In this document: positions 1-10,603 of the stretch, one piece after another
Layout: every line of letters starts with the position of its first letter
How positions within the stretch are numbered: the first letter of the stretch is position 1
NCBI GenBank assembly: GCA_905234285.1
Contig: CAJOHK010000001.1
Span: 69,375 to 133,374 of the forward strand
Reading direction: 5' to 3'
Length of the DNA: 64,000 nucleotides
DNA from: an uncultured Bacteroidales bacterium
Lineage (GTDB): Bacteria > Bacteroidota > Bacteroidia > Bacteroidales > UBA932
The notes under the pieces: model-generated
Told to the model about the DNA's origin: nothing
Database searches by the model: none
The model's input: only the letters and a program-made list of their open reading frames with translations
Position numbers and translations under genes: made by a program

Positions 1-865
1 TGCCGGTGTACACCTGCACGGCCGGCTGGGTGGTGAGCACCTCCAGGTGACGGCCAGAGACGGGGCCCCACAGCTCGGCGGCCGTGGAGAGCTGGCCGGG
101 CATGGCGCCGTCAATCAAATAGCAGTTGTCGTAGCCCTTACCGTATTTGAGGGCGGGGAAATCGGCCTGGATATCCTGGCCGATGGGCTTGGCCTCCACA
201 AAGTCCATGGGGGTTCCGGCTACGTCGGCGGGCTCGCCCAGCGGGATAAGCGTTTCGTCGGTGGGCAGCCACTGGGAGGCGTTCAGCTCCAGCCGATGAT
301 TGAGCACAGAGCCCTCTCCGTCCAGGTTAAAATACACGTGGTTGGTGAGGTTTACCACCGTGGGCTTGTCGGTTTCGGCCGTGAGGACCAGCTTGAGGGA
401 ATTGTCCTCTCCCCAGCTGTAGTGCGCCACCACTTTGAGGTTGCCGGGATAGCCGGCCTCGCCGTCCTCCGAGAAGTACATGAATTCCACGGCATCGCCC
501 TCTATGCGGCTTTCCCACACTTTGTTCTGGAAACCATCGGGGCCACCATGCAGGTGGTTGGGGCCGTTGTTGATGGGCAGGGTGTACTCCACGCCGTCCA
601 GCGTAAACTTACCCTTGGCAATGCGGTTGGCATAGCGGCCGGGAATCTTGCCCGAGCAGGGGCCATCGGCAAAATAGGAGAGGGGGTCCGGGTAGCCGAT
701 GACTACGTCGGCCAGTTTACCGTCCTTATCCGGGACCACCACCGAAACGATGGCCGCCCCCACGCTGCCCAGTTGCACATAGGCGCCGGAGGAGTTTTTA
801 AGGGTATAGAGGAAGATTTCTTTTCCGCAGGGCGATGTGCCCCAAAGTTCTTTGGTAATGGCCAT
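1..865 (-). CDS. galM: Aldose 1-epimerase (galactose mutarotase), C-terminus cut by window edge
   Basis: Minus-strand reading MAITKELWGTSPCGKEIFLYTLKNSSGAYVQLGSVGAAIVSVVVPDKDGK...GRYANRIAKGKFTLDG...NHLHGG...NLTNHVYFNL; typical GalM motifs. The plus ORF 47..889 is antisense. Confidence 0.9.
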   Translation of the reverse strand, partial: MAITKELWGTSPCGKEIFLYTLKNSSGAYVQLGSVGAAIVSVVVPDKDGKLADVVIGYPDPLSYFADGPCSGKIPGRYANRIAKGKFTLDGVEYTLPINNGPNHLHGGPDGFQNKVWESRIEGDAVEFMYFSEDGEAGYPGNLKVVAHYSWGEDNSLKLVLTAETDKPTVVNLTNHVYFNLDGEGSVLNHRLELNASQWLPTDETLIPLGEPADVAGTPMDFVEAKPIGQDIQADFPALKYGKGYDNCYLIDGAMPGQLSTAAELWGPVSGRHLEVLTTQPAVQVYTG

Positions 866-869
866 GGCG

Positions 870-1364
870 CTATTTTTTATGGTAGATGACAAATTCAAAG
901 GAGAAGCCGGTTTCTGGATCTACGTGGGTTTCGGAGGTGCTTTCGCGCTCCCAGACTGCCGGGTCGATCTCTGGAAAGAAGACATCGGCCTCTGTGAGCA
1001 CGGTGTGCACATGGGTGATGTAGAGTTTGTCCATATCAGGCATGGCGGCCCGGTAAACGGAGGCGCCGCCCATGACGAAGCATTTCCCGGCACCGGTGGC
1101 TTCGGCCTCTTTGTATGCCTCGTCGAAGGAATAGACACAGGTGGCCTCCGGAATGTCCTCGCCACCCAGGTTGAGCACAATGTTCTTACGTCCCTTCAGG
1201 GGGCGGGAAGGCAGGGAAAAATAGGTGGTGCGGCCCATGATGACAGGGTATCCGCGGGTGGTTTCCTTGAAATACTTCAAGTCTTCCGCAATATGCCACG
1301 GAAGGTTGTTCTTAATGCCGATGCCCCAGTTATCGGCAACGGCTACTATTAAACATTTTTCCAT
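870..1364 (-). CDS. folA: Dihydrofolate reductase
   Basis: IVAVADNWGIGIKNNLPWHIAEDLKYFKETTRGYPVIMGRTTY...; adjacent to thyA. Confidence 0.95.
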   Translation of the reverse strand: MEKCLIVAVADNWGIGIKNNLPWHIAEDLKYFKETTRGYPVIMGRTTYFSLPSRPLKGRKNIVLNLGGEDIPEATCVYSFDEAYKEAEATGAGKCFVMGGASVYRAAMPDMDKLYITHVHTVLTEADVFFPEIDPAVWERESTSETHVDPETGFSFEFVIYHKK

Positions 1365-1365
1365 A

Positions 1366-2160
<795 letters not shown>

Positions 2161-2193
2161 TCTACAAATTTAGTGATTTTTTCAAGAATTCAC

Positions 2194-2201
2194 TATCTTT
2201 G
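2194..2201 (+). promoter_or_regulatory. Bacteroidota -7 promoter element (TATCTTTG) upstream of NSS transporter
   Basis: TAnnTTTG consensus, 8 bp before ATG 2209. Confidence 0.55.
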
Positions 2202-2208
2202 CAGCCTT

Positions 2209-3567
2209 ATGAAAGAACGGGATCTATTTGGCGGCCGCACAACGGCCATCATGGCCCTGGCCGGCAGTGCCATCGGCCTGGGCAATATCTGGCGTTTCCC
2301 CTATCTGGTGGGACAAAACGGCGGCGCCGTATTCATTCTGCTGTACATCATCTTTTCACTGCTGTTGTCCCTACCCATTTTCCTGGCCGAGAGCGCCATC
2401 GGGCGCAACGGCGGCGTCAACTGCCGCAGCGCCATTGCCGCCTGGGTTCCCGGCCGCGCCGGCCGCTGGCTGGGCATGCTTTCCATCATTACCCCCCTGT
2501 GGATTGTGTCCTACTACTCGGTGGTGGGCGGCTGGTCGCTGGAATACCTGATCCAGTCCTGCAAGCTGCAGTTCACCCAAAGCAGCCCGGAGCTCATGAG
2601 CGGGCAGTTCGAAGCCCTGCTGTCCCAAACCTATAAGCCCATCCTGTGCCACATTGTCTTCCTGATGGCCACCGTTGTCATCGTGGCGTTTGGCGTCAAG
2701 TCGGGCATCGAGAAATTCAGCAAATACAGCATTCCGGTGCTGTTTATCCTGATTGTGGTCATCGCCATCTATGCCGTCACGCTGCCGGGCGCGGGGGAGG
2801 GCGTTTCCTATCTGGTCAAGCCGGACTTCTCCAAGGTCACACCCCACACTTTCATCGATGCGCTGGGGCAATCCTTCTACTCGCTGTCACTGGGCATGGG
2901 CATTGTCATCACCTACTCGTCCTACATCAACAAGTCCGAGAATCTGATGGTTACCAGCCTGGGCACCTCCATCAGCGACCTGTTGTTTGCCTATCTGGCG
3001 GGCTTTGCCATCATGCCGGCCGTGTTTGCCGCGGGCATCGAGCCTTCGTCGGGCCCCGGGCTCATCTTTGACACCCTGCCCTACATCTTCTCGCAGATGG
3101 GCCTGCATATGCCTGTATTCAGCGCCATCGCCGCCATCCTCTTCTTCCTGACCGTATTCATCGCGGCGCTTACCTCGTCTATCTCCCTCATCGAGGTGGG
3201 CGTAGCCTACCTGACCGAGGAAAAAGGCATGAAGCGGGGCTGGGCCTGCGTGCTGCTCTTTGCCTGCTGCGGCGTGTTCGGCGCGCTGTGCTCCCTGTCC
3301 TTCGGCCCGCTGGCCGGGATGCAACTCTTTGGCATGAACCTCTTTGAACTGGCCGATACCATTGCCTCCAACGGCCTCCTGGTCATTGGCGGGCTCATCA
3401 GCGTCATCATCGCCGGCTGGGTCATTCCCCGAAAAGTGCTGTTCAAAGAACTCACCAACGCCGGCGCCAAACGCATCAATATCAAGTTCTTCCCCATTGT
3501 GGCCGTGCTTATCCGCTACGTAGCGCCCATCGGCATCCTGGTCCTGCTCATTACCTCGGTGATATGA
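2209..3567 (+). CDS. Neurotransmitter:sodium symporter (NSS) family transporter
   Basis: MKERDLFGGRTTAIMALAGSAIGLGNIWRFPYLVGQNGGAVF: NSS signature; ORF track start at 1720 is too far upstream. Confidence 0.9.
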   Translation: MKERDLFGGRTTAIMALAGSAIGLGNIWRFPYLVGQNGGAVFILLYIIFSLLLSLPIFLAESAIGRNGGVNCRSAIAAWVPGRAGRWLGMLSIITPLWIVSYYSVVGGWSLEYLIQSCKLQFTQSSPELMSGQFEALLSQTYKPILCHIVFLMATVVIVAFGVKSGIEKFSKYSIPVLFILIVVIAIYAVTLPGAGEGVSYLVKPDFSKVTPHTFIDALGQSFYSLSLGMGIVITYSSYINKSENLMVTSLGTSISDLLFAYLAGFAIMPAVFAAGIEPSSGPGLIFDTLPYIFSQMGLHMPVFSAIAAILFFLTVFIAALTSSISLIEVGVAYLTEEKGMKRGWACVLLFACCGVFGALCSLSFGPLAGMQLFGMNLFELADTIASNGLLVIGGLISVIIAGWVIPRKVLFKELTNAGAKRINIKFFPIVAVLIRYVAPIGILVLLITSVI

Positions 3568-4919
3568 CCCCGCGCGAAAACTTCGGCAGCCGCTTTGCGG
3601 TGATTATGGCTATGGCCGGCAGTGCCATCGGCCTGGGCAACATCTGGCGCTTCCCCTACATGGTGGGCGAATACGGCGGAGCGGCCTTCATCGTAGTATA
3701 TCTGGTGGCCTGTTTTGTGCTGGCGCTGCCCATCTTTTTTGCCGAATCCATCATCGGCCGACGGGGCCGCGCCGACACCTTCGGCTCCATGCAAAAGCTG
3801 GCGCCCGGAACCGGCTGGCGCTGGCTGGGACTGCTTACCGTGCTGTCCCCCATCATTATCCTGAGCTACTATTCCGTGGTGGGCGGCTGGTCGGTGGAGT
3901 ACCTCTTTAAGTCGCTGGCCTTTGATTTTACGGGCCCAGACGCCCGCATCGACGGCTTTTTCGGCCATTTTATTTCCTCTGTTTGGGAGCCCATCATTGC
4001 GCACACCCTCTTCATTGCGCTGGTGGCGGGTATCGTGCTGGGCGGCGTCAAAAAAGGCATCGAGACCTTTACCAAAATCTGCATGCCCGTGTTGTTTGTA
4101 CTGGTGATTGTGCTGGTGTTTTACTCGCTGTCCCTGCCCGGCGCCGGGAAAGGTATAGCCTACCTGGTAAAGCCCGATTTCTCCAAACTGAGCGCCCAAG
4201 CTGCAGCGGCGGCCCTGGGCCAGGCCTTCTTTTCCCTGTCGTTGGGCGTGGGCACCATCCTCACCTATGCCTCCTACATCCGCGCCGATGAAAACATCCT
4301 CACCTCCGGCGTAGCGACGGCGGCATCGGACCTCTTCTTTGCCATCCTGGCGGGCTTTGCCATTATGCCGGCCGTCTTTGCTGCAGGCATCGCTCCCGGT
4401 ACCGGCCCCGGTCTGGTGTTTGAGACCCTGCCCTTCATCTTCAACCGCATGGGAACCGCTATTCCCTGGCTCAGTGCCCTGGTGGCCATCATCTTCTTCC
4501 TCACCATTCTGGTTGCCGCACTCACATCGGCCATTTCCATGATGGAAGTGGGTGTGGCCTATCTGAGCGAAGAGAAAAAGCTGCCCCGCTGGCGCGCAGT
4601 GCTGTACATTACCGTCTTTGCCTGGGTGGTGGGTATCCTGTGCTCGCTGTCCTTCGGCCCGCTGGCTAACGTGCACATTCTTGGCAACAACCTCTTCGAT
4701 TTCCTGGATAAGCTCTGTTCCAACTGGATGCTGCCCCTGGGCGGATTCCTGTTCACCGTCTTCTGCGGCTGGAAGATGTCCAAAGCCGATGTCTACGACG
4801 AATTCACCAACGGCGGAACCAAGAACCGGAACCTATTCCGGCCTGTTTACTTCCTCATCCGCTATTTTGCGCCCATCGGCATCCTGGTGGTCTTTGTCTC
4901 GGCCCTGCTTTTCTCATAA
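3564..4919 (+). CDS. Neurotransmitter:sodium symporter (NSS) family transporter, tandem paralogue
   Basis: MTPRENFGSRFAVIMAMAGSAIGLGNIWRFPYMVGEYGGAAF; ATGA overlap with upstream paralogue. Confidence 0.9.
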   Translation: MTPRENFGSRFAVIMAMAGSAIGLGNIWRFPYMVGEYGGAAFIVVYLVACFVLALPIFFAESIIGRRGRADTFGSMQKLAPGTGWRWLGLLTVLSPIIILSYYSVVGGWSVEYLFKSLAFDFTGPDARIDGFFGHFISSVWEPIIAHTLFIALVAGIVLGGVKKGIETFTKICMPVLFVLVIVLVFYSLSLPGAGKGIAYLVKPDFSKLSAQAAAAALGQAFFSLSLGVGTILTYASYIRADENILTSGVATAASDLFFAILAGFAIMPAVFAAGIAPGTGPGLVFETLPFIFNRMGTAIPWLSALVAIIFFLTILVAALTSAISMMEVGVAYLSEEKKLPRWRAVLYITVFAWVVGILCSLSFGPLANVHILGNNLFDFLDKLCSNWMLPLGGFLFTVFCGWKMSKADVYDEFTNGGTKNRNLFRPVYFLIRYFAPIGILVVFVSALLFS

Positions 4920-4964
4920 GGGCGTGATATGTAACTAATTAACACACTGTACGTTACAATTATT

Positions 4965-4992
4965 CAGTCCGGCTAATTGCCGGACTGATTTC
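4965..4992 (+). terminator. Intrinsic terminator-like hairpin
   Basis: CAGTCCGGC-taatt-GCCGGACTG perfect 9-bp stem followed by ATTTC. Confidence 0.65.
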
Positions 4993-5059
4993 TTATAAAA
5001 CACTATCAATCAATGATTTACATTTTACACCTACCAGGCCGAGCACAAAAACGGCGGTT

Positions 5060-5440
5060 GGGGAACAAAACCGGCCATTTTTGTGCACGAGAAGGCAAAA
5101 ACTGCCGGCTGGGGAACAAAATCGGCCATTTTTGTGCACCAGAAGGAAAAAACTGCCGCCTGGGGAACAAAATCGGCCATTTTTGTGCACCAGAAGGAAA
5201 AAACTGCCGCCTGGGGAACAAAACCGGCCATTTTTGTGCACCAGAAGGAAAAAACTGCCGGCTGGGGAACAAAATCGGCCATTTTTGTGCACCAGAAGGC
5301 AAAAACTGCCGGCTGGGGAACAAAACCGGCCATTTTTGTGCACGAGAAGGCAAAAACTGCCGGCTGGTGAACAAAACCGGCCATTTTTGTGCACCAGAAG
5401 GAAAAAACTGCCGCCTGGGGAACAAAACCGGCGGCGAAGG
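5060..5440. repeat. 51-bp tandem repeat array, 7 units plus partial
   Basis: Units start at 5060, 5111, 5162, 5213, 5264, 5315, 5366 and 5417; consensus GGGGAACAAAAYCGGCCATTTTTGTGCACSAGAAGGMAAAAACTGCCGSCT. Confidence 0.95.
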
Positions 5441-5444
5441 GCGG

Positions 5445-8400
5445 TTAGATATCGATATTGAACACCAGGCCTACGTAATAGGGCTTTTCTACGCCGGCCT
5501 TGGAGAGCCAGGAACCGCCCAGGTAGGAGAAAGAGACGCCCAGGTTGGTCTCATAGGGGATCATGAGGAGTTTGCCGAAGTGGGCCACCAGGTCGGCGCC
5601 GGTGCTCCAGAGCTGACCGTCCTGGAAGTGGGTGCTGTCAAAGTGCGGCGTAAGCACAAAATTGCGGATATAAGCAATGGAGCCCATGGAAATCTCGCCG
5701 AAATACATGGGGATGGCGTAGTCGGCCGTCCATTTGAACTGCCAGGCCGATGCCATGGCCATCCGGCTGCCGGCCACAGCCTCGAAGCCGCGCGGCAACG
5801 TATTCACTGCTAGTTCTTTAAACTGCAAACCCTGGCCACGAAGCTGCTGCTGATACATAGCCGAGAGTTTGAGCCCCTGCGTGCGCCAAAGTCCGGGCAA
5901 ATAGGCATACAGATACCCGTAGAGGTTAGGGGCAAAATACTGGGTAAGGACTGGACGCAAAGTGCCGCCCACCTCGGCGCCCACACCCCAGCGCGGGTAA
6001 ATCTGCGATTGGGCCCTGGAGCGCATGACATAACCACGCAGGGAGGCCGATGCCCATTGCATATACACATTGTTGGGACTACTGCCCGGGAGATGGATAT
6101 CGTGCCAGACTACATCGCCCTCATCGAGCGCCGCCACCGAAAGAATCTCTACTGGAGACAGGGAGAAAAGGTTGTTGGAAACCGAATATTTCACCTGCGG
6201 CGTCACGCCAAAATTAATGCCGCCAGAGGAGAAAGAAAGGGGCACATAAGCCTTGAAGGAGGCCGATACCAGCGGCCGGCTGTCCATGGTACGGACTTGC
6301 CGGTAAAGCGACAGCTGACTCCCCTGCTGCTTTTCCTGCAAGGTATACTGCGCCGATCCGCTGTCGTTGAAGTCAATGGAGGCTTCGATGACGGGGTACC
6401 AGCAGCGCAGCTCCAGCTTGGCGTGCAGGGAATGGCGCCAGATGGACGCATTCTCCGGATCCTTGTGCGCCCCATAGCCCACCATGCCCGAAATGGAACC
6501 CAGCGTATTCTGGAAGAATACCGAGGCACCCAGCGAAGCGGTCTCATAGGTAAAGTCCATGGTCTGTTCCTTTACCGCATCATAATTGACATAGAGCGGC
6601 GCCCAGCTATGGAAACGAAGCGCGTGCGGCAGCTTGTAATAGCGTTTGGGCTGGGAGAGATCTACCGGCTGCGGGTCTACAGCCGGCCCCAGGGCGCTCT
6701 CCTGGCTGGTTATCACATCCTCCACCTTATAGTGATGAATATCGGCAAACTGCACCGGGCGGGGACGCAGGGAATCCAACGGCGTACGGAATACCATGGC
6801 GCCTTTGCGCGTTTGTGAAACCATGTACAGATGGTCATCGGTCTCGCAAAAGTCGGTGGCGCCGAAACGGGTGCTGGTCATTTGCAGGAGCTGGCCGGTG
6901 GCCGGGAAATAATGGTACAAAGCGTTGGAACCATCCCTGTCGCTAACCCATTCGATATAATCCTCTCCGCTCCCCAGATTCACCACCTTTTGGATGGTAG
7001 GGGCCAGCACTTCCCGGAGGCTGTTGTCGGGCGCCACCTGATAGATACCATAGCCTCCTTCCGAGACAGCGCACACGTACAGGGTGTTCCCCATCCAGGC
7101 CGTTTCCGTGGCCTGGAGGCCAGAGGGCATAACAATCCGGCGAAGCACAGAGCCGTTCTTGCTGCTGATGATATCTATCCGGGAACCGCCCTCATACGGG
7201 GCCGACACCACCGACAGCGAGAGCCCGTCGGGGGAAGGCTGCGGATTGTAATAGCGTCCCTTGCGAGTGAGCGTGCGCACTTTCCCCTTAAGGAAATCCA
7301 TATAGCGGATTACCGAGCGGCCGGCCATCTCCCAGCGGGGATCGGGAAGGGTTTCAGACCAATAGAGACGCCCCAGCACGGGTTCCGGGAAAAGGGAGGA
7401 AGTATGGGAGCCGAAACTGTGCAGATGGCAGAACTCGCCGTTACCATCCAAATAACCCAGTTCGTTGGCCCGCAGATAGCCCGATCGCAGCAGATAAACC
7501 GCGCCCAGATGCTCTACGGGCGAGGCATACTCCACCGGGAAAGACTCCTCCCGGGTAACCTGCTCCGTAGGGGTGTAGGGAGCGCGGGCATCGGCTTCGG
7601 CCTGCCAAATATCGTTAAAAGCGGCCATGATATCCGGGAAGGCATGCCTGAACTTTTTCCCTGACGAGAGGCGCTGCTGATAGCGGAAGTTGTTAATGGA
7701 AAAACGCCAGGGGTGCTTGCGGGAATCCTGCAGCATTTCCTGCATAATGAGCGGACGGCTGTACAGATAGCGAGTACCCGCCACCGTCAGGTAGCCCACC
7801 GTATATAAATCGGGGGTATACTTTTTATAGGAGCCCCAGCGCCACTGGTTCCAGGAACGGAAGTCACCCTGGTCAAACGCCACGCGGTAATAGTTGAGAA
7901 AATCGGCCGTACGGGCACGTGTTCCGGGGCTCAGGCCCGTTTCCGTGACGGTGGCATCGCCTTCTCCCAGGGTACGGTTGATATAGAGGAACCAGGAGAC
8001 CGGCCGCCAGGACTCGCCGATAATCCAGTCCATGGGCCGTAGGAAGTCGAACGACATTTGCGCCTGGTGCCGGGGCTCGTGGGTAGCCAGTTGAATGTCC
8101 CAGGGGGCAGGGTCCGAGCCATAATGGTTGGGCAGGGTATAGAGGTCCATGCGCGTGGGCGCCCAACTCACCGACCCATTGGAATAAGGGGTATGGGTAT
8201 GCAGCACCACAGGCATTTTGCGGCGGGTCTTCTCCCCTGGAATATAGCCGATGCTGCGGCCAGTGGCCACCCTGTACTGCTCCAGCAGACGGGCGTAATT
8301 GCGGGCCAGGGAATCGGCGCCGACGGGATAGATTACCTTGTAGTGGGCCGATTCCAAACTGAACCAGCGAAAGCGGGCGGGGTCTTCCCCATTATTGTAA

Positions 8401-8465
8401 AACTGAGCCCGGGCGCCCCAGGAGAGGGTAAACAGGGCCAGGAGAACGGCTAAGGTTTTGCGCAT
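5445..8465 (-). CDS. Large secreted protein: N-terminal HExxH peptidase-like domain, TolB-like propeller region, C-terminal beta-barrel-like region
   Basis: Signal peptide MRKTLAVLLALFTLSWGARAQ; ATHEPRHQAQ with downstream EGDATVTE; mid-region DGLSLSVVSAPYEGGSRIDIIS; C-terminus rich in alternating aromatic strands ending GLVFNIDI. Confidence 0.6.
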   Translation of the reverse strand: MRKTLAVLLALFTLSWGARAQFYNNGEDPARFRWFSLESAHYKVIYPVGADSLARNYARLLEQYRVATGRSIGYIPGEKTRRKMPVVLHTHTPYSNGSVSWAPTRMDLYTLPNHYGSDPAPWDIQLATHEPRHQAQMSFDFLRPMDWIIGESWRPVSWFLYINRTLGEGDATVTETGLSPGTRARTADFLNYYRVAFDQGDFRSWNQWRWGSYKKYTPDLYTVGYLTVAGTRYLYSRPLIMQEMLQDSRKHPWRFSINNFRYQQRLSSGKKFRHAFPDIMAAFNDIWQAEADARAPYTPTEQVTREESFPVEYASPVEHLGAVYLLRSGYLRANELGYLDGNGEFCHLHSFGSHTSSLFPEPVLGRLYWSETLPDPRWEMAGRSVIRYMDFLKGKVRTLTRKGRYYNPQPSPDGLSLSVVSAPYEGGSRIDIISSKNGSVLRRIVMPSGLQATETAWMGNTLYVCAVSEGGYGIYQVAPDNSLREVLAPTIQKVVNLGSGEDYIEWVSDRDGSNALYHYFPATGQLLQMTSTRFGATDFCETDDHLYMVSQTRKGAMVFRTPLDSLRPRPVQFADIHHYKVEDVITSQESALGPAVDPQPVDLSQPKRYYKLPHALRFHSWAPLYVNYDAVKEQTMDFTYETASLGASVFFQNTLGSISGMVGYGAHKDPENASIWRHSLHAKLELRCWYPVIEASIDFNDSGSAQYTLQEKQQGSQLSLYRQVRTMDSRPLVSASFKAYVPLSFSSGGINFGVTPQVKYSVSNNLFSLSPVEILSVAALDEGDVVWHDIHLPGSSPNNVYMQWASASLRGYVMRSRAQSQIYPRWGVGAEVGGTLRPVLTQYFAPNLYGYLYAYLPGLWRTQGLKLSAMYQQQLRGQGLQFKELAVNTLPRGFEAVAGSRMAMASAWQFKWTADYAIPMYFGEISMGSIAYIRNFVLTPHFDSTHFQDGQLWSTGADLVAHFGKLLMIPYETNLGVSFSYLGGSWLSKAGVEKPYYVGLVFNIDI

Positions 8466-8531
8466 ACAAGTAAGGCGTCTGAGTCATGCAAAATTACAGA
8501 AAAAACCGTAATTTTGTATGTAAATAAGAAA

Positions 8532-9491
8532 ATGATGCGTAGATGCTTTCTGCTGGCCGCCGCCTTATGCCTTCTGCTGTCCTGCGGCCCCCGCAACAAT
8601 AAAAAAAACGCCCCGGTTGCCAAGCGGGATTTCCCCGCCGCCGAGATTCCCGTCATGTTCACCGAGCCCCAGGAGCGCATGGACTGGCTGGTGGCCCACT
8701 TCTGGGACCGATTCACCAACCCGGATAAGGAATACGCCTGCGATTCCCTTACGGTAAACGGCATTTCCCTGGAGAACCTGGACCGCCAAATGGGCGTATA
8801 CACCACCCTTCTGCAGGAAGTGTCCCTAAAGGACGGCATGCACAGCGTAGAAACCCTGTATAACCGCCTGGATGCCTTCCAGCGGGCCCACCCGGAGAGT
8901 AACATCCTGCCCCAGACCGCCGCCCTGGTGGCCCACTACCTCTACGACCCCAACTCCCCCAACCGCAGCGAGGACCTGTACCTCCCCTTTGTTCGCGCCC
9001 TGTCCCAAAGCGACCTCATAGACGCCAGCTACCGCATGGGCTATGCCTGGGACACCGCCAACTGCGAGAAAAACCGCATCGGCACACCAGCGGCCGATTT
9101 CACTTTCATCGATACCAAGGGCCGCAAGCGCACCCTCTACAGTATCAAGGCGCAACAGATCCTGCTCATCTTTGGCAACCCGGACTGCACCGCCTGCCGC
9201 GAGCTCATGGAACAAATGAGCGAGAGCCCTGAAATGGACGCCCTCATAGACAGTGGCAACCTCAAGGTGGTGGATATCTACATTGACCAGGAAATAGAGG
9301 ATTGGAAAAAGCGCGCAGGAAACTTTCCCACGCGCTGGATCAATGGCTACGACCCTTCCTATACCATAAGGACAGAACTTATTTATAACGTAAGGGCCAT
9401 TCCGTCGCTGTACCTCCTGGATGAGGAGAAGAACGTCGTTCTAAAAGACGTGCCGATAGAAAGATTCTTCGAGTACGCTCAGAATCATTAG
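8532..9491 (+). CDS. Thioredoxin-fold lipoprotein (DUF5106/TlpA-like)
   Basis: Lipobox LLLSCG; FTFIDTKGRKRTLYSIKAQQILLIFGNPDCTACRELME with a CxxC. Confidence 0.75.
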   Translation: MMRRCFLLAAALCLLLSCGPRNNKKNAPVAKRDFPAAEIPVMFTEPQERMDWLVAHFWDRFTNPDKEYACDSLTVNGISLENLDRQMGVYTTLLQEVSLKDGMHSVETLYNRLDAFQRAHPESNILPQTAALVAHYLYDPNSPNRSEDLYLPFVRALSQSDLIDASYRMGYAWDTANCEKNRIGTPAADFTFIDTKGRKRTLYSIKAQQILLIFGNPDCTACRELMEQMSESPEMDALIDSGNLKVVDIYIDQEIEDWKKRAGNFPTRWINGYDPSYTIRTELIYNVRAIPSLYLLDEEKNVVLKDVPIERFFEYAQNH

Positions 9492-10591
9492 ACGTTGAAC
9501 AGGAAGTGCATGATGTCACCGTCCTGTACTACGTAATCCTTTCCTTCGATGCCCATCTTGCCGGCGGCACGTACAGCGGCCTCGGTCTTGTATTCTACAA
9601 AGTCCTCGTACTTGATAACCTCGGCACGGATAAAACCGCGCTCAAAATCGGTGTGGATAACGCCGGCGGCGCGGGGCGCCTTATCCCCGGCCACGATGGT
9701 CCAGGCGCGGCACTCATCGGCGCCGGCCGTGAAGAAGGTGCGCAGGCCCAGCAGTTTGTAGGCGCTCTGGATGAGGCGCACTACGCCACTCTCCTGCAGA
9801 CCCATCTCTTCCAGGAACATCTGGCGGTCTTCGTACTCCTCGATTTCGGCAATTTCGGCCTCGGTTTTGGCGGCAATCGTGAGAATCTGGGCGTTCTCCC
9901 CTGCTACCGAGGCCTTTACGGCGTCTACATAGGCGTTACCCGTGGCGGCCGATGCCTCGTCTACGTTGCACACATAGAGCACCGGCTTGTTGGTGAGCAG
10001 GTACAGGTCCTTGGCCATCTGGGCTTCCTCGGCATTCTCGGGCTCCACGCTGCGGCAGTTCTTGCCCTGCAGGAGCACTTCCTTGTAGCGGAGCAAGAGG
10101 GCCAGGAGTTTTTTGGCCTCTTTGTCACCGCCGGTGGTGGCCATTTTCTCTACCTTCTTGATGCGGTTTTCTACGGTCTCCAGGTCCTTGATCTGGAGCT
10201 CGGTGTCTACCACTTCCTTATCCCGGACCGGGTCCACGGAACCGTCTACGTGCACAATGTTGCCGTCGTCAAAGCAGCGAAGCACGTGCAGGATGGCGTC
10301 GGTTTCACGGATGTTGGCCAGGAACTGGTTGCCCAGGCCTTCACCTTTGGAAGCGCCCTTTACCAGGCCTGCAATATCCACGATTTCTACCGTGGCAGGA
10401 ATGGTGCGCTTGGGCTGGCAAATCTCGGTAAGAACCTCCAGCCGTTTGTCGGGCACGTTGGTAGAACCCACGTTGGGGTCGATGGTACAGAACGGGAAAT
10501 TGGCACTCTGGGCCTTCCCGGAGCTCACGCAATTAAATAAAGTAGACTTGCCCACATTGGGCAAGCCTACTATTCCACACTTTAAAGCCAT
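9488..10591 (-). CDS. ychF: Redox-regulated ATPase/GTPase YchF
   Basis: [43 protein letters not shown]-terminal [14 protein letters not shown]...[14 protein letters not shown]. Confidence 0.96.
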   Translation of the reverse strand: MALKCGIVGLPNVGKSTLFNCVSSGKAQSANFPFCTIDPNVGSTNVPDKRLEVLTEICQPKRTIPATVEIVDIAGLVKGASKGEGLGNQFLANIRETDAILHVLRCFDDGNIVHVDGSVDPVRDKEVVDTELQIKDLETVENRIKKVEKMATTGGDKEAKKLLALLLRYKEVLLQGKNCRSVEPENAEEAQMAKDLYLLTNKPVLYVCNVDEASAATGNAYVDAVKASVAGENAQILTIAAKTEAEIAEIEEYEDRQMFLEEMGLQESGVVRLIQSAYKLLGLRTFFTAGADECRAWTIVAGDKAPRAAGVIHTDFERGFIRAEVIKYEDFVEYKTEAAVRAAGKMGIEGKDYVVQDGDIMHFLFNV

Positions 10592-10603
10592 GTTGCTTTT
10601 CTA

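Noticed and set aside
3516-4676. 386-aa minus-strand ORF rich in G/H/Q
   Set aside because: Antisense shadow of the second NSS transporter.
5060-5440. CRISPR array
   Set aside because: Regular period, but the whole 51-bp unit is conserved, there are no unique spacers, and no cas genes are nearby.
4993-5813. Repetitive ORFs (LVHKNGRFCSPAG..., CTRRKKLPPGEQNRPFL...) as proteins
   Set aside because: All arise from reading the 51-bp tandem repeat in several frames on both strands; the related 21-kb tract has 52-bp subunits, which break frame.
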